Assembly (NCBI GenBank): GCA_916048055.1
Contig: CAJZHL010000028.1
Location: 1,178,001 to 1,242,000 of the forward strand
From: Pedinophyceae sp. YPF-701
Lineage: Eukaryota; Chlorophyta; Pedinophyceae
DNA length: 64,000 nt
Direction of reading: 5' to 3'
In this document: positions 31,142-43,353 of the stretch, in pieces
Layout: each line of letters begins with the position of its first letter
How positions within the stretch are numbered: position 1 is the first letter of the stretch
Translations under genes and position numbers: made by a program
The notes under the pieces: generated by a model
Database searches by the model: none
Seen by the model: the letters and a program-made list of their open reading frames with translations, nothing else
What the model was told of the DNA's origin: nothing

Positions 31142-34100
31142 TCAGCCCTGGAACTGCTGCCCCGGCGCCATGAGCATCGGGTTGGCGTTGTACCCGGGCA
31201 TGAGGTAATTCTGCTGTCCGTCGGGGATCCCGGGCCCCTGGCTGACCAGCTGCGCGGGCGCCGGCAGCGCCAGCGTCTGACTGGCCTTCATGGCCGCCAT
31301 CATCTCTTGCGCCTCCTTCTCCGTCTCGTCGCCCTCCCTCTCCTTCTCCCGCGCGAGCCGCTCGCGGCGGTCGGCCATGAGCACGTCCACCTTCCCGTGC
31401 AGGTCCCGGAACGACTGGACCATGAAGGGCATCACCACGTCGGACAACCCGTGCAGCCAGGCGAGCTCCATGGCCACGTCCGGCGGGACGAGGTCGTAGC
31501 ACGTGAAGAGGCACGCGGCGAAGCACTCCTTGAGGCCCTGGTCGATGAAGAAGCGCAGCATCTCCTCGACGATCTCCTTGTCCTGCGACTCGCTGGCGTA
31601 CTCCATGGCGTCCCTCCACATCTGGTCCTTCTTGAGCAGCTCGATCGCGGCGCGCCACTTCTGGACCTTGCGGTAGATCTGCGCCGCGATCTTGCGGAAC
31701 TCGAGCAGCGCGTGGCGCTCGAGCTCGGCGGCCAGGCGCGCCTGGTCGTAGTTGTCGAACGACGCGATCGACTCCGCGAGCGCCTCGTGGTCCTCCTCCT
31801 CGACGAGCAGGCCGTTGACGGCCTCGTTCACCGCGGCCAGGTTCGCGGGCTGCACGTGCAGCAGGTAGGGCTTGATGAGCGGGAGCTGCCCGCGCTGCCG
31901 CAGGATGCCCACGACCTTGGCGTGGTCGATGCGCTGCTCGAGGACGCGCATGGCGTCGTTGAGGAGGTCGGGGTGCTCGTCGAGGTAGAAGTGCACCGCC
32001 TTGTAGTACAGGTCGATCGACGACACCTTGGCGGCAATGTCCTTGAAGAGGACGTGCTCCCACGCGTCGGGGGAGTGCTCCATGACCACGTTGAGCGCGT
32101 TGTCGTACTCCTCGTACTTGACGTACAGGAAGGTGAGCGCGGCCCACTGCGCGTACTGGTCGCACACCCGGATGAGGCGCGGGATGTTGATGCGGTCCGA
32201 AAAGAGCTTCAGGTGCTCCATGAGGCGCTCGGGGCGGTACCGCGCGTACAGGGCGCCGAGCTCGGTGAAGATGCCCATGTGCGCGCGGTCCGACCCGATG
32301 CCGGCCTCGAACAGGTCGAGCAGCTGGTCGATGTGGTCGCGCTCCTGGTAGAACTGACTCAGCTCGTCCATCTCGTCGGCGTTGACGATGATGTTGAGCC
32401 CGCACAGCTGCGCGAGCTTGAACTCGCCGAACTCCACGCACGCGTAGCACACCTCCTTCCACGTGCGGATGGAGTTGGCCTTGCGCGCCGCGTCGACCGC
32501 CTGGCCGAACTCCTGCATGCGCACGAGCGTGCTCGCGAGCTTGCCCCAGTGCGGGATGTGCTTGAACACCACCTTGGCCGCGGGGTACATCTTCGCCTCG
32601 AAGCACATGTCGCCCACGTGCTCCACGTCGGCCATGTTGGGCGCCGAGAGCAGCTCCTCCAGCGCGACCAGGTTCTCCGTCTTCGCGTACGCAAACATGA
32701 GCTCGTTGTCGACCTCCGCCTCCTTGACCTGCTTGCGCACCATGAGCAGGTACTTGACCAGCGGCGCGTACTCGTCGTGCTCCTTGGCGGCGCGGATGAC
32801 CGCCACGAAGTCCGACGCGTCGTTCGCGCGCAGGTACGAGTCGATCGCGGCCGCGGGCTGCCCCGCCGCGAGCTGCGCCGCGGCCATCACCGACCACACC
32901 GCCGGCTCGTCGACCTTGGTCGTATACTCCAGCGCGCGCTCCAGATCCTTCAGGTGGTCCACCATGACGCGCACGGCGTCGACGTGCAGCCGGAACTTCT
33001 TGTAGATCGCGCAGCCCTCCTCGAAGAGCTCGTACTCGATGGCCACCTCGGCGACCGCGGGCCCGTCGAAGTTGTCGAGGCGGTTGACGTAGTCCATGAC
33101 GCGCGAGGGGTCCGACTTGATCGCGGTGATGATGAGCAGGTTCTGGAGGTTGGGGTTCGCGGAGAAGCTCGAGTTGTTGAGCACGATCTTCTCGAGCAGC
33201 TCGATGAGCTCCGCCTGCAGCTCCTGCGCCATGAAGGCCTTGACGGCGGCCGACACCTCCTCCGGGTCCTTGCACTCGGGGAGCGCGTGCGCGACGACCT
33301 GGTCGATGAGGGAGCGGCGGTGCTGGTTCTCGTCGTCGAGGACCTTGCCCCAGAGCTCGCCGTCCTTGCGCCCGACGACGTAGCGCGCCTGGACCTTGAA
33401 GAGGCTGTTCTTGTTGGTGCACGCGAGCAGCGCGTCGTCGCACTGGCCCTTCTTGTACGCCTCGCACGCGAGGTGCGGGTCGCGCTTCTCGGCGAACTTG
33501 CCGACCACGAGCGGGTCGTAGTACGGGTTCGTGCTGATGAAGTGCTCGGGGTTGTTGTTGGTCTCGATCATGATCTTGCCCAGCGCGTTGTGGACGTGCA
33601 CGTCGGTGCTGCCCTCGTTCACGAGGTGCTCGAGGAACGGCAGGAGCTGCTTGAGCTTGTAGCGCTCCTCGAACACCGCCACGAGCGGCTCCACCTTGAG
33701 CAGGCTGCGCACCGACACCACCAGCGAGTTCACCAGCTCCGACTCGGCGTCCGAGTCCAGCAGCGCGGCGGCGACCTCGTGCGTCTTCTGCGGGTTGACC
33801 TTCTGGCAGAACCCCTCGATGTACCGCACGTGGTTGTTCGTGTACAGGTACTTGGCCATGTCGTACACCATGTCGTGGCGGTCGCACACGTTGATGAGCG
33901 GGCGCATGTCCGGCAGCTTCGCCTCCATCAGGAACGTCTTGACCTTCTTCGGGTCGTAGTGGTCGCTCTCGCGCGTGATGCGCTCCACCTCCTTGTACTG
34001 CTGCGTCTTGGCCGCCGCCTCGATGTACCGGAAGGTGATGTCGGGCTCCGTCGTGGTCGCGATCTCCGCGGCGAGGAAGTGGTACACGCCGGCGTACCCG

Positions 34101-37088
34101 TGCGGGCGGAACTTGTCGAACATGGCCAGGATCGGGTCCACGCCGAGCTGCTCGCGGTATTCCTTGCAGATAAGCACCACGACCTGCAGGTTCTGCTGGA
34201 CGTTGGAAGAGAGCAGCTCGCGGCAGCAGTCGAGCGCCCAGTCGGTCGAGAGCGTCCCGAAGTACTCGACGAGCTCCTCGGGCTGCATCGCGTGCGTGTT
34301 GACCACGCAGCGCTTGATGTCGGGGAGCTCGGTGTAGTGCTGCAGCGCGCGCATGTACAGCCCCGCGCGCTCGCACTGCTGCGCCACGCGCGGCCGGTCG
34401 TAGAAGGAGAACCGCTCCGACGACAGGATCGCGTCCGCCACCTGCGGGTTCGTGATCAAGTTAATCTCGATGACCTTGGTCTGCAGCACGGCGTCCTCCT
34501 CGCGGTCCTCCGAGAGCGCCTCGAGCAGGAACGCGGTGGCCTCGCGGATCATGTTGCGCTGCAGGAAGAGCTCCGCGACCGTCGCGGGCTCCACGGGCGG
34601 CGGGGACTGCTTCGCGAGGCCCTTGGCCAGGTTGAGCGCGCCCTCGGGGTTGTCCTTCATGAGCGCCTGCAGGAGGTACATGTAGTCCGGCTTGACGCCC
34701 GTCTGGCCGGTGTACGCCATGAGGGACTCGAAGTCGCCCTTGGCGGCCAGGAGCGTCACCGCCTTGGACGCCACGTTGCCCTTCTGGTACATCTTCAGCG
34801 CCAGGTCCTGGTCGCCGGCCTGCGCGAGCATGTCGCCGAGCTGCTCCGAGGACGTCAGCTTGTTCTCGTTGAACCAGTTGACGAGCAGGTGCTTCTTGTT
34901 CTGCGCCAGGACCAGCCCCGCGAGCTCCACGCTCTCGCGCTCGTTCAGCGCGCCCTGCTGCAGCAGAATGCCGAAGTACTGCAGCAGCGGCGACGCCTGC
35001 CCCGGCTGGACCTGCACGCTCTTGAACCGCGCCATGACCTGGTCCGTGCGCAGGATCCCGCGCGGGCTCCGCGCGGCCATCTCGGCGGCCTCCCGGTAGT
35101 TGCCGACGCCCATGAGGCGCTCGAACTCCTGCACGATGAGCGAGTCCGCGCCGGGGAGGCCCGCGCGCGACGCGAGCGCGAGCGCGACCTCGGTGTTCTG
35201 GAGCTGCCCGGAGATGTAGGGCACGATGGTGTCCTCGTTGACGCTCAGCAGGAGGAGCTGCCCGCGGCGGTTGACCGCGTACACGCCGCCGACGCCCGGG
35301 ACGTCGCACGTGAGGAAGACGGCGTCCGTCGAGAAGCGCGTGCGGTACACCGCGGTGCCCGTGGGCAGGTCGTATACGAACACCAGCCCCAGCTTGGTGG
35401 TGACGAAGACCAGCGCGTGCTTCGCCGACGCGTTGAGCGCGACGGGGAAGTCGTTCTCGAACTCCGGGGGGAAGAAGAGCTCGGCCTGCTTCTTGAAGCC
35501 CGTCTGCCCCGGCGGCGCGCCCAGCTCGATGACGTGCAGCTTCGACTGCAGCGACCCCGAAGACGCCGTCTTCTGCGCGATCGCGATGCACTGCGTCGCG
35601 CGGTCGCGGCCGGGCAGCTTGCACTGCGCGAACGTCGCCGCGTGCGCCTCGAGGTTCTGCTCGCGGGACTGCTCGATGGACCACAGTTGCATCTGCCCGC
35701 GCACCAGCTGCGGCCTCTCGGCGCTGCCCGGCGCGATGCCGACCACGACGCACCACTTGCCGTCCGGGGAGACCTTGTACGAGATGATCTGGCACTGCGC
35801 GAGGTTCTGCGACCGCGCGAACATCCGCTGCGGCGCCGAGTCGCCCTCGGTCGACCAGTGGTAGACCGTCGTGGCCGTCACCAGCCCAATCGTCGTCTCG
35901 TCGACCCACTTCCAGAGCACGACCTGCTCGTTCAGCGCGTGGGCCTTCAGCTTGGCCTTCGTCTCCAGGTTGAACACCTGCAGCGTGTCGACCTCGTTCT
36001 GGAACGCCCTGCGCCGCGGGAGGGGGGGGGTTGCGCGGGCACGTGGTGAGGGCGGGCCGCGCGCGGGCGCGAGGGCGCGATGCGCGTGGGCGCGGCGGGC
36101 GCGGAGCGGCGGGGGCGGGTCGCGGCGGCACCTGACGGCGATGATCTTCCTGTTCGGGTGCATGATGACGGAGTCGGCCTGCATGGGGCGGCGCTGGGGT
36201 TGCATGGGCGTCGCCATGTCAACGATGGTGAGCTGCTTCGGATCGCCGGTCTCGCGGACGCACACGAACTTGTCGGACTCCATCGTCACGGTCGGGAACG
36301 CCATGTACTGCTGGTTGATGCCCAGGCTCGGCAGCTGCAGTGACGGGGGTGGCGGTGGTGGTTGGCCGGCGCCGGGGCGTGGCGCGCGCGATGCGGCGGC
36401 GGCGCCGCAGGGCGCGTGGATTGTGATCTGGGCGTCGCGATCTCGCAGGGATCAGCCGCGCAGACGGGCGTGCGTGCGTGCGAGGGGCCGCGAGGGGTGG
36501 GCGGGGCAAGGGCGCGCGCGCCGGGCCGGCCGGGCGCGCTTGCAGGGTGCGGCCGCGGAGGCCGGCTGCTGCGGAGTGCTGAGGCCGGGGTGGCGGGTGC
36601 GCGGCGGGGGGCAGCTGCCCGGGGCGGCGGGCGGGGCGCGGGTCGCTGGGCGTGTGGCACTTCAGGTCCAGGAACGCTGTGGCGGGCCACCGGGGCTGCC
36701 AGCGGGCTGTCAGGGGCGCGGGTGCCATGGTTACGGCGCGAGAGAGTGGGCGGTTGGGCGGAAAACGGCACATCAGGGACCGGGGAGTCTGGGTCCACGG
36801 CTTGGTCGAGGAAGGAGGTTGGGGGGCCAGCAAGTGTCTCGCGACGGTGCAACGGGGCGGAGGGGGGACGGCGCCGCGTGGATTGAAGGTGGAAGGCGCG
36901 GTCGTCGCGTGGGAACGGCGTGTTATTCAGCGTGCGGCGAGGATCTGTGCGCCGAGGCAGTCGCGAGCGAAGCTTGCAGCGCCGAACCGCGACATTCGCC
37001 GCCGCGGTGGCCGCGCGGGCGTGGACACGTTGGCCTCGTGCGAACTCACCGCCAGGACCTCCTGGACCTTGATGGGAGCGGAGGCCAT
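31142..37088 (-). CDS. CHC: clathrin heavy chain
   Basis: Clathrin heavy chain forms the triskelion leg of coated vesicles at the Golgi, endosomes and plasma membrane. Exons 37088-37050, 36334-36132 and 36008-31142 give 1702 residues, close to the 1675 of animal CHC. Exon 1 encodes MASAPIKVQEVLA and joins in phase to LPSLGINQQYMAFPTVTMES, the conserved start of the N-terminal beta-propeller. The propeller is followed by the linker and seven helical CHC repeats; recognisable text includes WKWVDETTIGLVT, PHGYAGVYHFLAAEI, RYIEAAAKTQQYKEVERI, NPYYDPLVVGKFAEKRDPHLA, KYLLMVRKQVKE and the proximal-leg/trimerisation region. The C-terminus is Gln/Pro-rich and ends GQQFQG. Intron 36335-37049 is 715 nt; intron 36009-36131 is 123 nt, in frame and stop-free. 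A very long antisense open frame lies opposite and is an artefact of codon bias. Confidence 0.98.
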
Positions 37089-38251
37089 GGTGTCGAGGTT
37101 GCTAAGACTGCCCGGAAGGCGCGGAGAGCAGCGTCGCGGCGCTTGTCGCCGGCGACTTCCTCAATATGCTGGCTGGAAAAACCTCCCAGCAGCGGTAACT
37201 TGTACTAGGCGGCCTAGCCCGGGCGCGCACGGTGCGACCTCCAGCTCAGGCCTTCACCAGCCTCCTCAGACCTCTCCAAGGACCCAATCCCCTTGTCGAG
37301 GCAGCAGGGAAGCCGAATGGTTTGCGACGCACCGCCGCGCCCGCACCCCAACAACGCCCCGCGCACGCAACGCACGGCGTTCTGTCTGTCTGGCGCCACT
37401 TGCTGTTTGCACCTCCGCCCGCGCTCCACACGCCCGCCTCCTGCGCTCCCGCCCAGCGCCGAGGCCTCCGCCCAGCACCCGGCCTCCCGCACGCGCCGCG
37501 CACCCACGTCACCGCGCCAGAACAGCGCCACGCGGCCATCCCCTTGCATCAGGCGTGCGCTTAGATGGCAGGCAATTCCCGCGGCCTGCCAGGCCGCAGA
37601 CCACCGGCCGAGGGCGCCGAGCGGCGCGGAGCTCCGGACGTCCCTGGAGCTCGCAGCAAGGGCGCTGCGGGCGCCACCGCGGCCCGCGGGCGCGTGTGTC
37701 GGGTCCACGTGGTGTTCTGGGTGTCAGTGCGCGCGGGCGGGGGACGCGCGCCGGGGCGGCCGCGCAAAGCGTCCGAGGCGGACCTCTCGCGCTCAGACAT
37801 GCGTTGGAAGCGGCCGCGGCGGGCGAACTGGCCGCGGCGCACCCGCCCGTGCAAGCTCAGTGACGCGCGCCAACACAGGTGAAATCGCCGGCGCGGTGCT
37901 CGGGGAAAGCGCAGAGCCAAGCGGCGCCGCTGCTGTGCACAGCTATCTACGCGCGCGTACGAGCGCCGCGGCGCCCGCCGCGAGCGCGCGGGGCGATGCG
38001 CACTGCGGGTGCAATACGGTGCTTCTTGGGGAGTGAAAGCGAGAGACCCCCAGGGCCCGGCGGAGGCGTCGAGGGCCGCGCCCGGGCGCGCGCGATGCAA
38101 GAACGTGCTTCCGTGCCAGGCTACGCACCCTGGGATATTCGCGAGGGTCGTCTGGGCGCTCTTTTGCCACCAGAGGCTTGTGCAACGTCCAGGGCGGGCG
38201 CAGTTTCCTGACCGGCGTGGTCCGTGCTGTCGTTGGTAGGCTGAGATCGTG
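37089..38251. promoter_or_regulatory. divergent intergenic region, clathrin and TIC20-like genes
   Basis: This 1.16-kb region lies between two starts on opposite strands. Several open frames cross it but they are Arg/Ala/Pro-rich shadows without family resemblance. No clear element was recognised. Confidence 0.4.
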
Positions 38252-39508
38252 ATGCAGGCCGCAGGCGTGGCGCGGCCGGTCCAGCGGGCGGCCGGGAGCG
38301 CGGCTGCGCGCGGAGCTGCGGGGCGGCGGGCCCTCGCCGTGCCGACGCGCGCGCGCGGCCCGTCGAAGACGGCGATCGGGTCGCGGACGGCATACAGAGG
38401 GGCTCTCTCGAGCGGCGCGTCCAGCAGCGCGGTGTTCCGGTCCGCAGGTGCGACGTGCGCGGCGTCCAGGCGCTGGCGCCAGGCATTGGCTGGGCCCCCT
38501 CTGAGCGCTCTTCGGGGGTGATCGAGGGCCTCATGGATATCGTGTTCGACGCGAACACTTCGTGTCCCATGAGTGCGACCAGTGGCTGCTGAAATGGCTG
38601 CTTGGAGCCGTGCTGCGCCCCACCTGTTGGTGCACTTGGGTTCTCGCTGCGCCTCGCACACTGCTGGCGGCCGTCTCGCTCCCTCATCACTGTCTGTCGG
38701 TCGTTCTGTTATCAGACTTCCCTCAGAACACGCAACGCGGCACCGTCGCCCTGAATCAGCGCCGCAGTTTGCGCCTTTCCAGCCAGGATAGGTCACGGCG
38801 CGTCCAGCGCCCACACGCACGATGCTGCGTGACAAGTGCGCGCCTTCTCCGCACAAACCCGCCGCCTCGCTCGGAACACCGACGCTGCGCGCAGGCACCG
38901 CTCCGAGCCGGCGCAACGTCAGGGTCGCTGCCCGCAACGGCGACGTCGACATCGCGGACCGCGTCATCTCCTCGCTCGTGTACCTCCTGCCGCTCATGGA
39001 CGGCATCCGCTACGGTGCGCCGCCGCCTCACGCCGCAGCCCGCGCCCGCGTCCCAAGCGCCCACGGTGACGCCCGCGCCCACGAGTTGCGACGCCCTCCC
39101 GTCCGCGCAGGCCGGTACTTCTTCATGGAGTTCCCGTCGTTCGCGCGGCTGCTCTCGCCGCTGGAGCCCCTGGTCTCGCTGTACTACGGCATCCCGTTCG
39201 GCGGCTTCGTGCTGTTCCTGGCTGTGCAATTTGGCGTGGTGAGCAACCTGTCGCTGTCGCGGTTCATCCGCTACAACGCGATGCAGGCCGTCCTGCTCGA
39301 CATCCTGATCATCATCCCGGACCTGTTCCTGCGCATCATGGGCGCCCCCACGTCGCCGGCGATGGTGCAGCTCCGGGTGTCTGCCTTCAACACTGTGTGG
39401 CTGTTCGTGTTCGCGTGCGTGGCGTACGGCATGTCGTCGTGCCTCGTCGGCCAGAGCCCGCGCCTGCCGCTCGTGGGCGACGCCGCGGACCAGCAGGTGC
39501 CGCCTTGA
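38252..39508 (+). CDS. TIC20: TIC20-like plastid protein import channel subunit
   Basis: TIC20 proteins form part of the inner-envelope protein import translocon of chloroplasts. Preferred exons 38252-38447, 38895-39014 and 39111-39508 give 237 residues; introns 38448-38894 and 39015-39110 join in phase. Exon 1 is a strong transit peptide: Ala/Arg/Ser-rich with no acidic residue (MQAAGVARPVQRAAGS onward). The mature part has the family core: DRVISSLVYLLPLMDGIRYG, a short FPSFARLLSPLEPLVSLY stretch, then hydrophobic helices (FGGFVLFLAVQFGVVSNL, AVLLDILIIIPDLFLRIMG, AFNTVWLFVFACVAYGM) with FIRYNAMQAVLLDI between. An alternative start at 38822 would skip exon 1 and give a poorer transit peptide; the phase match and composition favour the three-exon model. 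Confidence 0.84.
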
Positions 39509-40149
39509 TGCCATGTGACGCGAACGAGAGAAGTGGCCGTTTGGAACCCCCGGCAGAGGCGAGGCTCGCGCCTGCGTCGCATGTGCGTCCCGTGAGCTGA
39601 GCGCTCGCTGATGCCGCGGGGGTGGCCGTGGAGGAACGTCGCCGCGACGCTGGCGCGGCATTGCTCTAGCTGGGCTCAGAGAGCGCTTGCAACGAACTAA
39701 CTGTCCCCTGTTCGCGGCTCACTACGCAAGCGCGTTCGGAGCAAGCACGCGACCAGCGCGTCCTGCCTCGGGGCTCGCGTGCGAGAACACCCCTCCTGTT
39801 TCTGACATTCGAGCACGACGCCGCCGTCCCCGTGCGACGTCGTCGCACCCTGTCGTGCACAGGACAATCGGGTGCGGGCAGCTTCGGCCGGCAGCTCGGC
39901 CTGCACGCCGCGGTGACGCGACGCGGTCATTCTGATCACATCGACGACGGTCGCAGCGGTCGATAGACCTGCTCGAGAGACAAATAATGCAACGACATCT
40001 TTGCACGGAACGCACCCGACGTGCGCACGCGCGTCACGAAACCTTGCGGCGTGTCGCGGCTATGAAACGTGGATCTTGCGGGCCCACAGGCACACACTCG
40101 ATCGAAGCGCCACGCCCCGCGCGGAGCAGGGGCGCAGCCTCACCTCACC
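39509..40149. other. convergent 3' spacer
   Basis: This spacer separates the ends of the TIC20-like and PHR-like genes. No gene, repeat or RNA was recognised. Confidence 0.45.
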
Positions 40150-41732
40150 TCACCGCGCGGGGGCCGAGTCCGTGCGCGCGACGGGCTGCAGCGCCCCCGG
40201 CCCCGCTGCGCCCGCGACACCGCCCCCGCTGGACCCCGATCCGGTCTGCAGCAGCCCCGTATCCCGCATGAGCCGCTCGACGAGGCGCTGGTTCTCCTCC
40301 AGGGCCCGCAGCAGCTCGCGCTCGCGCTTCCGCTCCTCCTCCAGGCGCTGCAGCATGTCGGCGTGCCGCGCCAGGACCTGCTCGAGCTGCCTGGCCTGCG
40401 CCTCCGGGACGGGCGGCGCCTGCGCCTCCGCGCCCGAGCCGTTGCGGGTGGGCTTCGCGCGGTGCGGCCGAGGCCCCGCAATGGCGTGTCCGAGGAAGAT
40501 GTCGGCGCGGTTGCCCATCACGGCGGCGAGCCCGCGGCCAATCTTCTTCAAGAAGGACCCTGCGGAAGGGAGGGGGGGAGTGTTGAGCTCTTTGGCGGGG
40601 ACGTGAGCGAGGCGCGCGGGCCGCCAGGTGCGCTGCTGCCGTGGCGGCAGGGGCGGCTTGCGATCGTGGGGCAGCGGTGCGCGTGTGTTTTCGTACCCTT
40701 CTCGGGCGGCGACGCTTTTTCGACGCGGAGGGCCGCGGCGGACTGCTGCAGGAGGTTAAGCGCGCGCTCTTCGTCGACGCTCGGGAGCGGGGGGGCGCCG
40801 GGCGCCGCGGGCGTGGTGCCGATCGGCGCGGTGGCGCGCAGCGGGAGCGCGGGTAGCGGGGGGAGTCCCGTCGAGTGCGAGCGCGCCGGGCCAGACGTGG
40901 TGACCGAGTCCGTCTCGGTCGAGTCGTCGCAGGCGAGCCGCGCGCGCTTCTTCGCCGCGGCCTTCGGCGTGTGAACCGGCTCGATCTCGCACGCCTCGGC
41001 GTCGCTCGCGGTGCCGGCCTTGCGCGAGGCGCCCGTGGGCGACGGCGTGGATGACTCGCCCTGGTGGCGGTACTTCTGCAAGTGCGTCTTCACGTGCAGG
41101 ATCGTCAGCCCCGGCACCTCCATCCGGTCCACGATCTGCTTCGGCGTCGCCTGCCACGGCCCCCCGAGCTCCTCGACAGCGCGGACAAAGACGGCGTGGA
41201 GCTCCGCGCTCCACCGCAGCCGCGGCCGCCCGCTGCCCCCGCGCACGAGCTGCATGTGCTCGACCTGCACGCCCGACGAGCGCGTGTGCCGCGCGGGGGC
41301 GTCGCCGCCTGAATGGCTGTGCCGCGCGTGCCGCGCACGCGCGTCGGCGGCGGGCCGCTCGGTCACGGGCGCGACGTGCTCGCCCGGCTCCACGGCGTGC
41401 GCGCTCGCGCAGCCCATGTCGAGGCACACCGTGTGCGCCGCGGACCGAGGCGTCGGCCACGCGCAAGCGCCGGCCATGGTCGCTTGGTGCTGCAGGGGGG
41501 GGACGTCGTCGACGGCGGTGGAGAGCTGCCCGCGCGACGCCGTGCGCTCGACGTCGCCCGCCACGTACGGCGCGTGCGCGTCGCCGAACGGCGGTGCGGG
41601 GCTGGTGTGGAGCTTCAGGGCATGGTGCGCGAAGGGGCTGGGCGCCAGCACGCCGTCGAGGTCGTCTTCGGGCCCGAACGCCGTCTTGAAGAAGACGTCC
41701 CAGTCGTCCACGTGGACGTCGTCACCGTCCAT
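40150..41732 (-). CDS. PSR1: PHR/PSR1-like MYB-CC (GARP) transcription factor
   Basis: Exons 41732-40697 and 40559-40150 give 481 residues; intron 40560-40696 has a GTACG donor and joins in phase. Residues about 169-222 are a GARP/MYB-SHAQKYF DNA-binding domain: [20 protein letters not shown], then [20 protein letters not shown] and [14 protein letters not shown]. The MYB-CC coiled coil follows in exon 2 ([20 protein letters not shown]). This domain pair defines the PHR1 (plants) and PSR1 (Chlamydomonas) class, which regulates the phosphate-starvation response. A basic nuclear localisation cluster lies at [11 protein letters not shown]. The N-terminus is acidic ([12 protein letters not shown]), perhaps an activation region. 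No SPX domain is present, as expected. In-frame codons continue upstream of the chosen ATG, so a longer N-terminus (for instance from [11 protein letters not shown]) is possible. Confidence 0.85.
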
Positions 41733-43353
41733 CGCTGCCGGCGCGGAGCGGCCCTGGGCGATGCCTGCAGGGGCGGCGAGGGTGGAGCGGCGCGTCGCAC
41801 GTGCGTGGGACGATTCGGGCGGCCGTGCCGCATGCATTGGGCCCATGTGCGCGACATCGCGGTTGAGCTGCAGGCGCGTCGGTTTGGCGCGCCCGGTGGC
41901 GGGGAAGGGGCCGTGTGTGCGTGCACGGCGCGCAAGTCTGCTGCGCGGTGACGCCGGCAAGCAGGTGGCGCGCTGTGGCCTGGCAGCGACGCGACATGGT
42001 GGTTGATCCGCAGGCGCGTCGATTCGGCGCGCCCGCCCTGCCTGGCCGGGCAGCGCGTGGGCTTGAAAGACGGAAGCGTGAGAGCAGCAGCAGTTCGCGT
42101 CAGAGGCTCCGAGGGGCGACGAGCTGCTGCGCTCGGTGTATGCGCGCCGCACAAATGTCGTTCTGTCGAACAAGCGGAGAGCTGTTCGCCCGCTTTGCGT
42201 CGGCTTCCCCGGCCGCACGAGATGCGCACCTCGGCGACAGGCCGCAACGGAAGGCCGATCGCTGTCTCGATCAGAGGGCAGCCGTATCCATCGACGTTCG
42301 AAAGATCGGTCGCGCGGAAGCTGCCACACAGCGCCCCGCAAGCTGGCGCGCGCTGCTGTTCAGTGTTGGAGGCGGCCTGCCCGCTCGCGCCGCCCACGCC
42401 GTAACGGAGCCGCGGACCAATGACGAGTGGTGCGGCAAGGCCTGGTCTCGCACGTCACTGCCATGCGCCGAACGCCCGCTCGTCCTATCGCGGCGTGTCG
42501 ATGATCAGTCATGCCTGCTCGTACAACCAGTAGAACCGCTCACCACGCTCGCAGAACAGCCGCGCGCGCGACAGGGCGCACGGGCCACGCGGCGCCGTCG
42601 CTGCGGCCGCGGCGCGCTGCACGCGGCGCTGCCTCACCCTCCACACTAACCGTCCTTGACCGCCACAAGCACACACACACAAAGTGCACACACCCGCGTG
42701 GCGGGTGCCGCATTCTTGAACCGCTGCCTGGACCGGGGGCTCATAGTCTGGGCGCTCCGGGCGTCGTTGTGACCTGCCCGGTGCCGCGAGGCGCTGCAAG
42801 GGAGAGCGCTGCATCTAGATGCAGTGGACACGCGGGCCGAGGCACGCGCGCAGGGGGCGCCGCAGCGCTGCCCGCGCGGAAGCACGCAGTGCAGCGCGGG
42901 ACTGCACCGCGAGAGCGGACGTGGGCGGGGCGCCGCGACCTTGCCTGCTGTGCGTGGCGCAGTCACGTGTGCGGCACCGGCCGGCGTCGCGCGCGTCTCG
43001 GGGGCCCTGAGCGGGATCCGGCCGCCCAGGCGTGCGGCAGGCGCGGCGTGCGCGGTGCGTCCCTGAGAGGGCGCCCGGGCGCGGCCGCCGGCAGCCCGCG
43101 GTGTTGTTGCTTGCTGCGGCGACAACACACACACACACGCGGGGGCGTTCCGCGGCCAGACACGGCGCGTGCGACGTCCTGCGCCATGCCAGGACCGAGG
43201 ATGGTCCGCGCGGGGGGTGTTCGCCGGCCGCCTGTGCCTGGGGTCCCCGGCGGAGGAGCATGGGGAGTCTCGGCAGCGCACACTCTGGCCTTCATGGCCG
43301 TGGCGGGGGGCCGCGCTAGCCCTCTTTCCACCCCAGCGTGCAAGCGAATCAGG
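41733..43353. promoter_or_regulatory. divergent intergenic region, PHR-like and uL13 genes
   Basis: This 1.6-kb region should hold both promoters and any 5' UTR introns. It contains a diverged 45-bp direct repeat (41851-41895 and 41991-42035) and short CA runs near 42665-42680 and 43123-43137. No additional gene was recognised. Confidence 0.45.
41851..42035. repeat. pair of 45-bp direct repeats upstream of the PHR-like gene
   Basis: Segments 41851-41895 and 41991-42035 match at 39 of 45 positions without gaps and are 140 nt apart start to start. Both contain CAGGCGCGTCG and GGCGCGCCCG. Flanks do not match. Confidence 0.8.

Noticed and set aside
31307-36049. Plus-strand frame of 1580 codons opposite clathrin heavy chain
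   Set aside because: It is antisense to a certain gene and Leu/Arg/Val/Glu-rich without domains. Stop-free antisense frames are expected when the sense gene has strong GC-rich codon bias.
38822-38894. ATG at 38822 as the TIC20-like start
   Set aside because: A phase-perfect upstream exon (38252-38447) encodes a far better transit peptide and splices into 38895, skipping this ATG. It remains an alternative if transcripts show it.
43123-43137. CA run as a meaningful repeat element
   Set aside because: It is a short dinucleotide microsatellite of a kind common everywhere; no function implied.
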